From: Pseudomonadota bacterium
GTDB taxonomy: Bacteria; Pseudomonadota; Gammaproteobacteria; Steroidobacterales; Steroidobacteraceae
Direction: 5' to 3'
Length of the DNA: 6,929 nucleotides
NCBI GenBank assembly: GCA_021815905.1
Contig: JAKAZP010000141.1
Span: 1-6,929 of the forward strand
A model generated the notes under the pieces. The model was not told where the DNA came from. It saw nothing but the letters and a program-made list of their open reading frames with translations, and ran no database searches. The position numbers and the translations under genes were made by a program. The stretch's first letter is position 1. Each line of letters starts with the position of its first letter. This document shows positions 1 through 6,778 of this stretch, piece by piece.

Positions 1-2412
1 GTCGACGGCGAACGGCGAATCCTCGGCGCGCTGCAGCGAGCGCCACAGCGCCTGCTCGATCTCCTCCTGACGGTCGCGGTCGGTGATCGGCGCGCCGTCA
101 TCCTCGAGCACGTGATAAAGATCGAGGCTGAAGCCGTCGCCGGTCGGGGTGATGCGGGCGTCGACGATCGTCAGGCCGAGTTGATCGAGCACGGCGGTGG
201 TGCGCGCGAAGCCATGCCGCCGGGCGCGCGTGAAGATCAGCACCGCGGTCGTGCCTCGCACGCTCTGCGGATCGAGCGCGACCAGAGGCTCGTCGGAGGC
301 GGGGTCGCGCTCGGCGAGCAGCCGGGAGTGCCATGCGACCTCCTCGGGCGAGTGCCGCAGGAAGTACGCGGCCGAGAACCGCGCCCAGGCGCGCTCGATG
401 TCGCTCGCGGCGATCCCCCGCTCGAGCATCAGCCGCCGCGCCGCCTCCTGCGTCTCGCGCACCAGCTGCTCCTGGTCGATGGGCGACTCGAGCCCCCGGC
501 GCAGCGCCCGCCGCACCCGATGATAGAAGTCGTGAAAGAGCGAGGCCTTCCACGAGTTCCACAGCTTCGGGTTGGTGCCGCGCACGTCGGCGCAGGTGAG
601 CACGTAGAGGTAATCGAGATGCGCCTCATCGCCCACCGCGCGCGCGAAGGCGTTGATGACCTCCGGGTCGCCGATGTCCTGCTTCTGCGCCGTGATCGAG
701 AGCTTCAGGTGATTGCGCACCAGCCACGCGACCATGCGCGCATCGTACGGCGAGAGCCCCTGCTCGAGGCAGAACGCCTCGGCATCGACGGCGCCGAGAT
801 CGGAGTGATCGCCCCCGCGTCCCTTGGCGATGTCGTGGAACAGCGCCGCGAGGTACGCGACTTCGGGCCGCGGGAGCTGCTGCATGATGCGCGAGGGCTC
901 CGGGAGCTCCGAATCGTACCTCGGCAGCGCGAAGCGGCGCAGGTTGCTCACCACGAACAGGGTGTGCGCATCCACCGTGTAGGCGTGGAACAGATCGTAC
1001 TGCATGCGCCCGACGATGCGCCCGAATGCCGGGATGTAGCGTCCGAGGACGCCGTAGTCGTTCATCCGGCGCAGCTCGTGAGTCACCCCGACGTTGGCGC
1101 GCACGATCTCGAGGAAGAGCCGATGGTGGCGCGGGTTCTGCCGGAACTCCTCGTCGATCAGCCACAGGCTCCGCGCCACGGCGCGCATGGTGGCGGCGCG
1201 CACTCCCTTGATGTCCGGGTTCTGCTGCAACAGCACGAAGAGCTCGAGGAGCGCGGAGGGCGCGCGGGCGAACACGTCCTCGCTCGCGGCCTCGAGCGAG
1301 CCGTTGCGCACCTGGAAGCGCGCATTGAGCGGACGGCAGCGATCGGGCGAGGGCTGCTCCTGGGGCGCGCCATCGGACTGGATCGATTCGCGAAACAGCT
1401 GCAGCAGCAGCTCGTTCAGGAGCCCCACGTCCTTGACCGTGCGGTAGTAGCGCTGCATGAGCTGCTCGACCGCGAGGGTGTAGGAGGCGTCCTCGTAGCC
1501 GAAGGTCTGCGCCAGGCGCAGCTGATGATCGAACAGCAACCGGTCCTCGCGCCGGCCGGTGAGCACGTGCAGCCCGAAGCGCACCTTCCAGAGAAAATCC
1601 CGGGCCTGCGTGAGGCGCCGCAGCTCCCCGAGGGTGAGGAAGCCATTGGCCACGAGTCCATCGAGCGAGTCCACCCCGAAGCGCCGCCGCGCCACCCAGG
1701 CGATGGTCTGGATGTCGCGCAGGCCTCCGGGACCGGTCTTGACGTTGGGCTCGAGGTTGTAGGCGGTGTCGTTGGCCTTGAGGTGACGCTCCGCCTGCTC
1801 GCGCACCTTCGCCTCGAAGAACTCGCGCACCGGCCAGAGCCGCTCGGGGCCGAGCCTCACGCGCATCGCCTCGAGCAGCGCCGCATCGCCCGCGAGCAGC
1901 CGCGACTCCAGGAGCGTCGTCATCACGCTGACGTCGGCCGCGCTCTCGTCCGCGCACTCTTCCACGGTGCGCACGCTGTGGCCGACCTCGAGCCCGATGT
2001 CCCAGAGGAAGGCGAGCAGGCGCTCGACGGCGGCCTTCTGCGGCCCCTCGGGCGCTCGCGGCGCGAGCAGCAGGATGTCGATGTCCGAGCACAGGTGCAG
2101 TTCCGCGCGTCCGTAGCCCCCGACCGCGACCAGCGACCCGCCGGCCATGGCTTGCGCGGCGTGCGCGCGCCAGGCGTCCCGCAGGACGACGTCGATGAGC
2201 GCCGCGCGCGCGTGCACCAGCGCCTCGACCGGCTCGTCGGCGAGAAAGCGTGTCTTGAGCTCATCGTGCGCCTGGCGCAGGAGCTCCCGGATGGCCGTGG
2301 GAGAGCCGCGCGCCCGCTCGAGCCGCTCGGGCAGGGCGGCAAGCAGCGGCCAGCCGGCATCGGCGGGAGGCGGCGGCGCGTCCTCGATGAGATCGATGTC
2401 GCCGGCGGCCAC
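1..2412 (-). CDS. glnD: Bifunctional PII uridylyltransferase / uridylyl-removing enzyme GlnD, 3' end beyond the window
   Basis: GlnD senses glutamine: it uridylylates PII proteins (GlnB/GlnK) when nitrogen is short and removes UMP when glutamine is plentiful, so it sets glutamine synthetase activity and Ntr transcription. The reading frame is open for 804 codons with no in-frame stop. The nucleotidyltransferase signature GGYGR is at residues 98-102 with the SDID metal aspartates D110 and D112. The HD domain that removes UMP shows H483 and the FHDIAKGRGGDH motif with H526/D527. A first ACT domain (glutamine sensing) begins near residue 718. The E. coli protein has 890 residues, so the second ACT domain lies past the left edge. 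The start is GTG at 2412: an in-frame TGA lies at 2451-2449 and no other ATG, GTG or TTG comes between. It begins 7 bases after the map stop with only a weak Shine-Dalgarno match, so translational coupling to map is likely (inference). Sequence beyond this window would show whether the C-terminus is intact. Confidence 0.97.
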   Translation of the reverse strand, partial: MAAGDIDLIEDAPPPPADAGWPLLAALPERLERARGSPTAIRELLRQAHDELKTRFLADEPVEALVHARAALIDVVLRDAWRAHAAQAMAGGSLVAVGGYGRAELHLCSDIDILLLAPRAPEGPQKAAVERLLAFLWDIGLEVGHSVRTVEECADESAADVSVMTTLLESRLLAGDAALLEAMRVRLGPERLWPVREFFEAKVREQAERHLKANDTAYNLEPNVKTGPGGLRDIQTIAWVARRRFGVDSLDGLVANGFLTLGELRRLTQARDFLWKVRFGLHVLTGRREDRLLFDHQLRLAQTFGYEDASYTLAVEQLMQRYYRTVKDVGLLNELLLQLFRESIQSDGAPQEQPSPDRCRPLNARFQVRNGSLEAASEDVFARAPSALLELFVLLQQNPDIKGVRAATMRAVARSLWLIDEEFRQNPRHHRLFLEIVRANVGVTHELRRMNDYGVLGRYIPAFGRIVGRMQYDLFHAYTVDAHTLFVVSNLRRFALPRYDSELPEPSRIMQQLPRPEVAYLAALFHDIAKGRGGDHSDLGAVDAEAFCLEQGLSPYDARMVAWLVRNHLKLSITAQKQDIGDPEVINAFARAVGDEAHLDYLYVLTCADVRGTNPKLWNSWKASLFHDFYHRVRRALRRGLESPIDQEQLVRETQEAARRLMLERGIAASDIERAWARFSAAYFLRHSPEEVAWHSRLLAERDPASDEPLVALDPQSVRGTTAVLIFTRARRHGFARTTAVLDQLGLTIVDARITPTGDGFSLDLYHVLEDDGAPITDRDRQEEIEQALWRSLQRAEDSPFAVD

Positions 2413-2419
2413 GCTGGGC

Positions 2420-3190
2420 TCAGTGCCTGCGCTCGCTCGCGCCGAGCGTCAGCACCTCGTGTCCGCGGTCCGTGACGAGCACGGTGTGCTCCCACTGGGC
2501 CGACAGCGAGTGATCCTTGGTGATCACGGTCCAGCCATCGGGCAGCAGCCGCACGTGACGCTTGCCCGCATTCACCATCGGCTCGATCGTGAACGTCATC
2601 CCGGGCTTGAGCTCGAGCCCGGTGCCCGGCTCCCCGTAGTGCAGCACCTGCGGGTCCTCGTGGTAGACCCTGCCGATGCCGTGGCCGCAGTACTCGCGCA
2701 CCACGGAGTAATTCTGCTGCTCGACGAAGGTCTGGATGGCGTGGCCGACGTCGCCGAGCCTCGCCCCGGGCTTCACCGTCGAGATGCCGCGCCACATGGC
2801 CTCGTGACAGGTCTGCGCGAGGCGCTGGGCGTGGGCGGGCGGCTTGCCGACGAAATACATGCGGCTGGTGTCGCCGTGGTAGCCGTCGCGGATCACGGTC
2901 ACGTCGATGTTCACGATGTCGCCCGCCTTGAGACGCTTCTCGTTCGGGATCCCGTGACACACCACGTGATTCACGGAGGTGCAGATGGTCTTCGGGAAGC
3001 CCCGGTAGTTGAGGTTGGCCGGTACCGAGCGCTGCACGTTGACGATGAAGTCGTGGCAGAGCCGGTCGAGCTCCTCGGTGGTCGTCCCGGGCAGCACGTG
3101 CTCGGCGATCATGTCGAGCACATCGGCGGCCAGGCGGCCGGCGATGCGCATCTTGTCCTGCTCCTCGGGCGATTTGATCGTGACGTGCAT
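2420..3190 (-). CDS. map: Type I methionine aminopeptidase
   Basis: This cytosolic metalloprotease removes the initiator methionine from new proteins when the second residue is small. The protein has 256 residues (E. coli 264) and aligns with the E. coli enzyme from end to end. All five metal ligands of the pita-bread fold are visible: D96 (NID), D107 (HGD), H170 (CGHG), E203 (TIEP) and E234 (QWEH). The catalytic-site histidines H79 (CHG) and H177 are also present. I chose the ATG at 3190 because homology begins there (MHVTIKSPEEQDKMR, E. coli MAISIKTPEDIEKMR) and a GGA lies 5 bases upstream. The frame is open further up to an ATG at 3310, but those 40 residues do not resemble the family and cross the promoter. 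It is divergent from rpsB and upstream of glnD, as in E. coli. Confidence 0.97.
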   Translation of the reverse strand: MHVTIKSPEEQDKMRIAGRLAADVLDMIAEHVLPGTTTEELDRLCHDFIVNVQRSVPANLNYRGFPKTICTSVNHVVCHGIPNEKRLKAGDIVNIDVTVIRDGYHGDTSRMYFVGKPPAHAQRLAQTCHEAMWRGISTVKPGARLGDVGHAIQTFVEQQNYSVVREYCGHGIGRVYHEDPQVLHYGEPGTGLELKPGMTFTIEPMVNAGKRHVRLLPDGWTVITKDHSLSAQWEHTVLVTDRGHEVLTLGASERRH

Positions 3191-3262
3191 GGATTTCCGT
3201 GAGGCTCGAGTCATCGCGCGCCGGACGTCCGATTCCCCCGGCTCGGCGGCACGCGTAAGGCA

Positions 3263-3291
3263 TTGTTTAGCAGGGGTCGTCATGGTATAAA
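3263..3291 (+). promoter_or_regulatory. rpsB-tsf promoter, sigma70, extended -10 with GC-rich discriminator
   Basis: TTGTTT (3263-3268) and TATAAA (3286-3291) are separated by exactly 17 bases. A TG at 3283-3284, one base before the -10 hexamer, gives an extended -10 element. The bases right after the -10 are GCGCGGCC (3292-3299), a GC-only discriminator typical of ribosomal promoters that ppGpp and DksA inhibit. A run of six T follows at 3300-3305. A start near 3298-3300 would leave a leader of about 125 bases. From general knowledge, the rpsB promoter of E. coli and other gammaproteobacteria has the same design (extended -10, TATAAA, GC discriminator). ppGpp control here is inferred. Confidence 0.8.
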
Positions 3292-3310
3292 GCGCGGCCT
3301 TTTTTGGCAA
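3282..3310 (-). promoter_or_regulatory. Candidate map(-glnD) promoter overlapping the rpsB promoter
   Basis: Read on the minus strand, TTGCCA (3310-3305, five of six to the sigma70 -35 consensus) is followed after 17 bases by TACCAT (3287-3282, four of six). TATACC (3289-3284) is an alternative -10 with a 15-base spacer. Either would start transcription about 85 bases upstream of the map ATG. The -10 shares bases with the rpsB -10 on the other strand, so the two promoters probably could not be occupied at once. The assignment rests on consensus matching alone. Confidence 0.4.
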
Positions 3311-3425
3311 TCAACCCACACGCGCATCGGTACTCCCGCCGGCTGGGTGTCCCCATCGGGTCGCAGGACCACCGGGGATGGCCGCGGGGATGCGCGGAGG
3401 CTCAACCCAGACTGAGGAATTGATC
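3298..3425 (+). promoter_or_regulatory. rpsB mRNA leader, probable S2 autoregulatory region
   Basis: The untranslated stretch between the promoter and the rpsB start can fold. CGCGCATC (3321-3328) is perfectly complementary to GATGCGCG (3389-3396), closing a domain of 60 bases. Inside it TCCCC (3350-3354) pairs with GGGGA (3374-3378), and GGTC-GCAG-GACC (3359-3370) forms a small hairpin. The octamer TCAACCCA occurs twice (3311-3318 and 3402-3409), and TGGGT at 3344-3348 can pair with either copy. The downstream pairing extends to CTGGGT/ACCCAG and ends 4 bases before the Shine-Dalgarno. In E. coli S2 binds the rpsB leader and represses rpsB-tsf. I infer the same role here; I could not align this leader to known ones. 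Confidence 0.6.
3414..3419 (+). promoter_or_regulatory. rpsB ribosome binding site
   Basis: GAGGAA lies 6 bases before the ATG at 3426. It fixes this ATG as the start rather than the in-frame ATG at 3378, which has no such site and would add 16 residues foreign to S2. Confidence 0.85.
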
Positions 3426-4436
3426 ATGCCCGGCGTGTCGATGCGACAGATGCTGGAGGCGGGCGTCCATTTCGGACATCAGACCCGCTTCTGGAACCCG
3501 AAGATGGCTCCTTTCATTTTCGGCGAACGCAACAAGATCCATATCATCAACCTCGAGAAGACGCAGCCCCTGTATCTGGAGGCGGCGCAGTTCGTCAAAG
3601 GCGTCATCGCCGATGGCGGACACGTGCTGTTCGTCGGCACCAAGCGCTCCGCGCGCGAGGCCATGCAGAAGGAGGCCGAGCGCTGCGCTCAGCCCTACGT
3701 CAATCAGCGATGGTTGGGGGGCATGCTCACCAACTTCAAGACCATCCGGCAATCGATCAAGCGCCTCGCCGAGATCACCGAGCTCGCGACCTCGGGCGCG
3801 CTCGAGAAGCGCGGCAAGAAGGAGGCGACCCAGCTCCGGCGCGAGATGGACAAGCTCGAGAGGAGCCTGGGCGGCATCAAGCACATGGAGGCGCTCCCGG
3901 ATGCGCTGTTCGTGGTCGATGTGGGCCACGAGAAGATCGCCGTCGACGAGGCGCGCAAGCTCGGCATTCCGGTGGTCGCGATCGTCGACACGAACTGCTC
4001 CCCGGATGGCATCGATTACGTGATTCCCGGGAACGACGACGCCATGCGGGCGATCCAGCTCTATGCCGCCGGGGTCGCCGATGCGGTGCTCGAGGGCAAG
4101 GAGTCGGTGCCGACCGTGGCGGTCGGGGAGGACGAGTTCGTCGAGCTCGACGAGGCGGGCAATCCGCGCCGCAAGAGCGCGCGCGGGCGGCAGAAGCCCT
4201 CCGCCGCGGTGCGCACGAAGAAGGCTCCTCCGCGCCGGCGGCCGGCTCCCGTCAAGCCACCGGCGGGACCCGAGGTGGTCGAGGCCGTGGTCGCGGAAGA
4301 GGAGGAAATCGAGGGCGAGGAGGTGCCCGAGGTGGCCGCCTCCGGCGGCACGGGCGAGAAGGCCGCAGTGCCCGCTCGCCGGCCGAGCGGCACCGGCGCC
4401 GGCAGGCGCAAGGGGCGCTCCGGCGGCTCGGACTGA
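3426..4436 (+). CDS. rpsB: 30S ribosomal protein S2 with long C-terminal extension
   Basis: S2 joins the 30S subunit late, between head and body near S1, and is needed for S1 binding. Residues 1 to about 243 match bacterial S2 throughout: [18 protein letters not shown] at the N-terminus, then [34 protein letters not shown] and [12 protein letters not shown]. The ATG at 3426 fits the family start and has a good ribosome binding site. The protein has 336 residues against 241 in E. coli. The E. coli protein ends where EDEFVELDE (235-243) stands here, so about 93 residues are extra. These form three blocks: basic (248-277, 13 Arg/Lys, no Asp/Glu), acidic (283-302, 10 Glu in 20) and basic again (311-331). 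About 90% of codons in the extension end in G or C, which supports this frame. tsf follows 21 bases later. Confidence 0.98.
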   Translation: MPGVSMRQMLEAGVHFGHQTRFWNPKMAPFIFGERNKIHIINLEKTQPLYLEAAQFVKGVIADGGHVLFVGTKRSAREAMQKEAERCAQPYVNQRWLGGMLTNFKTIRQSIKRLAEITELATSGALEKRGKKEATQLRREMDKLERSLGGIKHMEALPDALFVVDVGHEKIAVDEARKLGIPVVAIVDTNCSPDGIDYVIPGNDDAMRAIQLYAAGVADAVLEGKESVPTVAVGEDEFVELDEAGNPRRKSARGRQKPSAAVRTKKAPPRRRPAPVKPPAGPEVVEAVVAEEEEIEGEEVPEVAASGGTGEKAAVPARRPSGTGAGRRKGRSGGSD

Positions 4437-4457
4437 CATCCGGAGGGAAGTAGCGCA

Positions 4458-5336
4458 ATGACGATCACAGCAGAGACGGTCAAGCAGCTGCGCGAGCGCA
4501 CCGGCGCCGGCATGATGGAGTGCAAGAAGGCGCTGCTCGAGACCGGCGGAAATCTCGATGCGGCCGCGGAGCTCATGCGCAAGCAGGGTCTCGCGAAGGC
4601 CGACAAGAAGGCCGCCCGGATCGCCGCCGAGGGCGTGATCGCGCTCGCGCGCGCGGCCGACGGGCGCACCGCCGCCATGGTCGAGGTCAACTGCGAGACC
4701 GACTTCGTCGCGCGCGAGTCCGACTTCCGCGCCTTCGCCCAGTCGGTGGCGGCGCGCGCGCTCGCGGCGCATCCGCGTACGCTCGAGGAGTTGCTTGCGC
4801 AGCCCCTCGAGGGCGGGGAGCCGGTCGAGGAGCGCCGGCGCGCCCTGGTCGCGAAGATCGGGGAGAACATCGGCGTGAGACGCTTCGCCGTGCTCGCCGC
4901 ACCGCAGCACCTCGGCGCGTACGCGCACGGCACGCGCATCGGCGCCCTGGTGGCGCTCAAGGGCGGCAGCGCCGAGCTCGCTCACGATCTGGCCATGCAC
5001 GTCGCGGCGAGCAGCCCGAGATATCTCTCGAGTCGGGAAGTGCCGGCCGAGGTGATCGCCAAGGAGCGCGAGATTCTCACCGAGCAGGCTCGGGGCGAGG
5101 GCAAGCCGCCCGAGATCGTCGCCAAGATGGTCGAGGGCCGCTTGCGCAAGGCCCTGGGGGAGATCACGCTCCTCGGACAGCCGTTCGTCAAGGATCCGGA
5201 CGTCACGGTGGAGAAGCTGCTGAAGAGCGCCTCGGCCGAGGTGCTCGCCTGCGAGCGCTTCGAGGTCGGCGCCGGCATCGAGAAGAGGCAGGAGGACTTC
5301 GTCGCAGAGGTGATGGCCCAGGTGAAGGCACACTGA
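4458..5336 (+). CDS. tsf: Translation elongation factor Ts
   Basis: EF-Ts releases GDP from EF-Tu so that it can bind GTP and a new aminoacyl-tRNA. The 292 residues are close to the E. coli length of 283. The N-terminal UBA-like domain is clear ([20 protein letters not shown] with KKAL, residues 2 to about 50). The TDFVARE motif at 81-87, whose Asp-Phe pair reaches into the EF-Tu Mg2+ site, is intact within [16 protein letters not shown]. The dimerisation region and a charged helical segment with [10 protein letters not shown] follow, and the conserved QPFVKD lies near the C-terminal part. GGAGG at 4442-4446 precedes the ATG by 11 bases, slightly far. Co-transcription with rpsB from the promoter at 3263-3291 is expected, as in E. 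coli, where S2 represses both genes. Confidence 0.98.
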   Translation: MTITAETVKQLRERTGAGMMECKKALLETGGNLDAAAELMRKQGLAKADKKAARIAAEGVIALARAADGRTAAMVEVNCETDFVARESDFRAFAQSVAARALAAHPRTLEELLAQPLEGGEPVEERRRALVAKIGENIGVRRFAVLAAPQHLGAYAHGTRIGALVALKGGSAELAHDLAMHVAASSPRYLSSREVPAEVIAKEREILTEQARGEGKPPEIVAKMVEGRLRKALGEITLLGQPFVKDPDVTVEKLLKSASAEVLACERFEVGAGIEKRQEDFVAEVMAQVKAH

Positions 5337-5356
5337 GCCGTCGCGGGGCGAGGGAG

Positions 5357-5378
5357 GGCGGCCGCGAGGCGGCCGCGA
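5357..5378 (+). repeat. Perfect 11-base tandem repeat forming a GC hairpin between tsf and pyrH
   Basis: GGCGGCCGCGA occurs twice with no gap (5357-5367 and 5368-5378). Because GCGGCCGC is its own reverse complement, the two copies (5358-5365 and 5369-5376) form an 8-bp all-GC stem with loop GAG. TCGCGG at 5341-5346 could also pair with either CCGCGA. No T-run follows, so it is not a standard intrinsic terminator. It could act as an attenuator, an RNA processing site or a 3'-end protecting structure for the rpsB-tsf message. The sequence shows the repeat and fold; the role is inference. Confidence 0.7.
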
Positions 5379-5418
5379 CAGGCTCGGGGCGGGCGTAGGC
5401 AATCAGGGCTCTCGAGGC

Positions 5419-6150
5419 ATGACTGACGGCAAGAACAGTTCGCGCTACTCCCGCATCCTGGTGAAGCTCTCGGGCGAGGCCCTCATGGGTCGCGCCGATT
5501 ACGGCATCGATCCGGCGGTGCTCAAGCGCATCGCCGGGGAGCTGCAGGAGATCGTCGGCTTCGGGGTGCAGCTCGCCGTGGTGGTCGGCGGTGGCAACCT
5601 CTTCCGCGGGGCGGGGCTCGCCCGTGCCGGGATGGACCGCGTCGCGGCCGATCACATGGGGATGCTCGCGACCGTCATGAACGCGCTCGCCATGCAGGAC
5701 GCGCTCGAGAGCCTCGGGCTCTACGCGCGCGTCATGTCCGCCATCCGCATCAACGAGGTGTGCGAGGACTACATCCGCCGCCGAGCCATCCGTCACCTGG
5801 AAAAGGGCCGCGTCGTCATCTGCGCGGCCGGCACCGGCAATCCGTTCTTCACGACCGACACGGCCGCGGCGCTGCGCGCGATCGAGATCGGGGCGGACGT
5901 GCTGCTCAAGGCGACCAAGGTGAACGGCGTGTACTCCGAGGACCCGATGCGCAATCCGGACGCCGTGCGCTACGCGACGCTCACCTTCGACCGGGTGCTC
6001 GCGGAGAAGCTCAACGTGATGGATGCGACCGCGATCGTCATGTGCCGCGACAATCACTTGCCTCTGCGGGTGTTCAATCTCAACAATGCCGGGGACCTGA
6101 CGCGCATCGTGCGCGGCGAAGAGGTCGGCACCGCCGTCACCTGCGAGTGA
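5419..6150 (+). CDS. pyrH: Uridylate kinase (UMP kinase)
   Basis: PyrH phosphorylates UMP to UDP with ATP in pyrimidine synthesis. It belongs to the amino-acid kinase fold and is a hexamer activated by GTP and inhibited by UTP in most bacteria. The protein has 243 residues (E. coli 241). Visible motifs are KLSGEAL (16-22, nucleotide binding), GGGNLFRG (57-64), [11 protein letters not shown] (78-88), [10 protein letters not shown] (138-147, UMP binding) and [10 protein letters not shown] (163-172), where E. coli has Asp in place of N169. The start at 5419 fits the family length. Its Shine-Dalgarno is poor: GAGG is only 1 base from the ATG and CAGGG (5404-5408) is 10 bases away. The gap of 82 bases after tsf holds a GC hairpin, so pyrH may be partly uncoupled from rpsB-tsf. 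Confidence 0.98.
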   Translation: MTDGKNSSRYSRILVKLSGEALMGRADYGIDPAVLKRIAGELQEIVGFGVQLAVVVGGGNLFRGAGLARAGMDRVAADHMGMLATVMNALAMQDALESLGLYARVMSAIRINEVCEDYIRRRAIRHLEKGRVVICAAGTGNPFFTTDTAAALRAIEIGADVLLKATKVNGVYSEDPMRNPDAVRYATLTFDRVLAEKLNVMDATAIVMCRDNHLPLRVFNLNNAGDLTRIVRGEEVGTAVTCE

Positions 6151-6162
6151 CGGGCGAGCGCC

Positions 6163-6184
6163 GGGGAAGGGCCGGGGGCGGGGG
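6163..6184 (+). other. G-quadruplex motif upstream of frr
   Basis: The gap of 59 bases between pyrH and frr holds four G-runs of 4, 3, 5 and 5 (6163-6166, 6169-6171, 6174-6178, 6180-6184) with loops AA, CC and C. This meets the usual rule for an intramolecular quadruplex with three tetrads. It is on the coding strand, so it would also be in the mRNA, ending 12 bases before the frr Shine-Dalgarno. Formation in the cell is not shown. Confidence 0.6.
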
Positions 6185-6196
6185 CATTCCGCCGAC

Positions 6197-6201
6197 AGGA
6201 G
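6197..6201 (+). promoter_or_regulatory. frr ribosome binding site
   Basis: AGGAG ends 8 bases before the ATG at 6210. It supports this start although the same frame is open much further upstream, antiparallel to nothing but inside pyrH in another frame. Confidence 0.85.
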
Positions 6202-6209
6202 CACAGATC

Positions 6210-6767
6210 ATGCTCGATGACATCATGAAAGACGCGCGCGTGCGCATGGCGAAGTGCGTTCAGACCTTCCAGGGGGACCTGAAGAAGCTGCGCACCGGGC
6301 GCGCCGCTCCGAGCCTCATCGAGCACCTGAAGGTGGACTACTACGGCACGGAAACCCCGCTGCAGCAGGTGGCGAGCATCGCGGTCGAGGACGGACGCAC
6401 CCTGGTCGTCACCCCGTGGGAGAAGAGCGTCGTGCAGGCGGTGGAGAAGGCCATCTACAAGTCGGACCTCGGCTTGACGCCCATGACCGCCGGAACCGTG
6501 ATCCGCATTCCGATGCCGCCGCTCACCGAGGAGCGCCGGCGCGAGATCACCAAGATCCTGAGGCACGACGGGGAGAACGCCCGGGTGGCGGTGCGCAACG
6601 TGCGGCGCGACCTCATGAACGACGTCAAGGAGATGCTGAAGGAGAAGCTCGTCTCCCAGGACGATGAGCACCGCGCCGAGGGCGAGATCCAGAAGCTCAC
6701 CGACAAGCACGTCGCCGAGATCGATCAGCTGCTCTCGGCCAAGGAAAAGGAAATCATGCAGGTTTGA
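6210..6767 (+). CDS. frr: Ribosome recycling factor
   Basis: RRF, with EF-G, splits the post-termination ribosome so that it can be reused. The protein is 185 residues, the same length as in E. coli, and aligns from the N-terminus ([17 protein letters not shown]. coli MISDIRKDAEVRMDKC). The coiled-coil domain I (about 1-30 and 105-185) carries the conserved [10 protein letters not shown] at 125-134 with R129 and R132, which contact 23S rRNA. The beta domain II lies between them and includes [27 protein letters not shown] marks the return into the helix bundle. The ATG at 6210 fits the family start. frr is the fourth gene of the block and lies 59 bases after pyrH, with a G-rich segment between. 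Confidence 0.98.
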   Translation: MLDDIMKDARVRMAKCVQTFQGDLKKLRTGRAAPSLIEHLKVDYYGTETPLQQVASIAVEDGRTLVVTPWEKSVVQAVEKAIYKSDLGLTPMTAGTVIRIPMPPLTEERRREITKILRHDGENARVAVRNVRRDLMNDVKEMLKEKLVSQDDEHRAEGEIQKLTDKHVAEIDQLLSAKEKEIMQV

Positions 6768-6778
6768 CGTTGAGCGCA

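Noticed and set aside
1..6. GTCGAC (SalI site) at the very start as a cloning junction
   Set aside because: The site is part of the continuous glnD frame and is common in high-GC DNA; nothing suggests vector sequence.
112..2475. Plus-strand open frame of 787 codons opposite glnD
   Set aside because: It is codon-aligned antisense to glnD. It is open because glnD uses no TTA, CTA or TCA codons, which would read as stops on the other strand. Its protein has no recognisable family and is rich in Arg, Ala, Glu and His, as expected for such shadows.
1923..3263. Minus-strand open frame of 446 codons spanning map and the start of glnD in a third frame
   Set aside because: The correct frames give complete Map and GlnD motifs; this frame gives Arg/Ser-rich sequence without any motif.
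3191..3310. Longer map protein starting at ATG 3310, 3283 or 3214
   Set aside because: The extra residues do not match methionine aminopeptidases, the upstream ATGs lack a ribosome binding site, and the longest form would overlap the promoters.
3378..3425. Longer S2 starting at ATG 3378
   Set aside because: It lacks a Shine-Dalgarno, and the added residues are encoded by the folded leader; family homology starts at 3426.
3402..5402. Minus-strand open frame of 666 codons across rpsB and tsf
   Set aside because: rpsB and tsf are in the same frame, and this is their codon-aligned antisense. It spans both genes and the gap because of high GC; the genes on the plus strand are certain.
5337..5418. 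Intrinsic terminator or separate pyrH promoter between tsf and pyrH
   Set aside because: The hairpin has no T-run, and I see no credible -35/-10 pair in this GC-rich gap.
5203..6204. Minus-strand open frame of 333 codons across pyrH, and a similar one at 6054-6824 across frr
   Set aside because: Both are antisense shadows of conserved genes, without a ribosome binding site or family resemblance.
5760..6209. Upstream extension of frr in the same frame, inside pyrH
   Set aside because: The extension is out of frame with pyrH, has no family similarity, and the ATG at 6210 has a good ribosome binding site and gives exactly the usual length.
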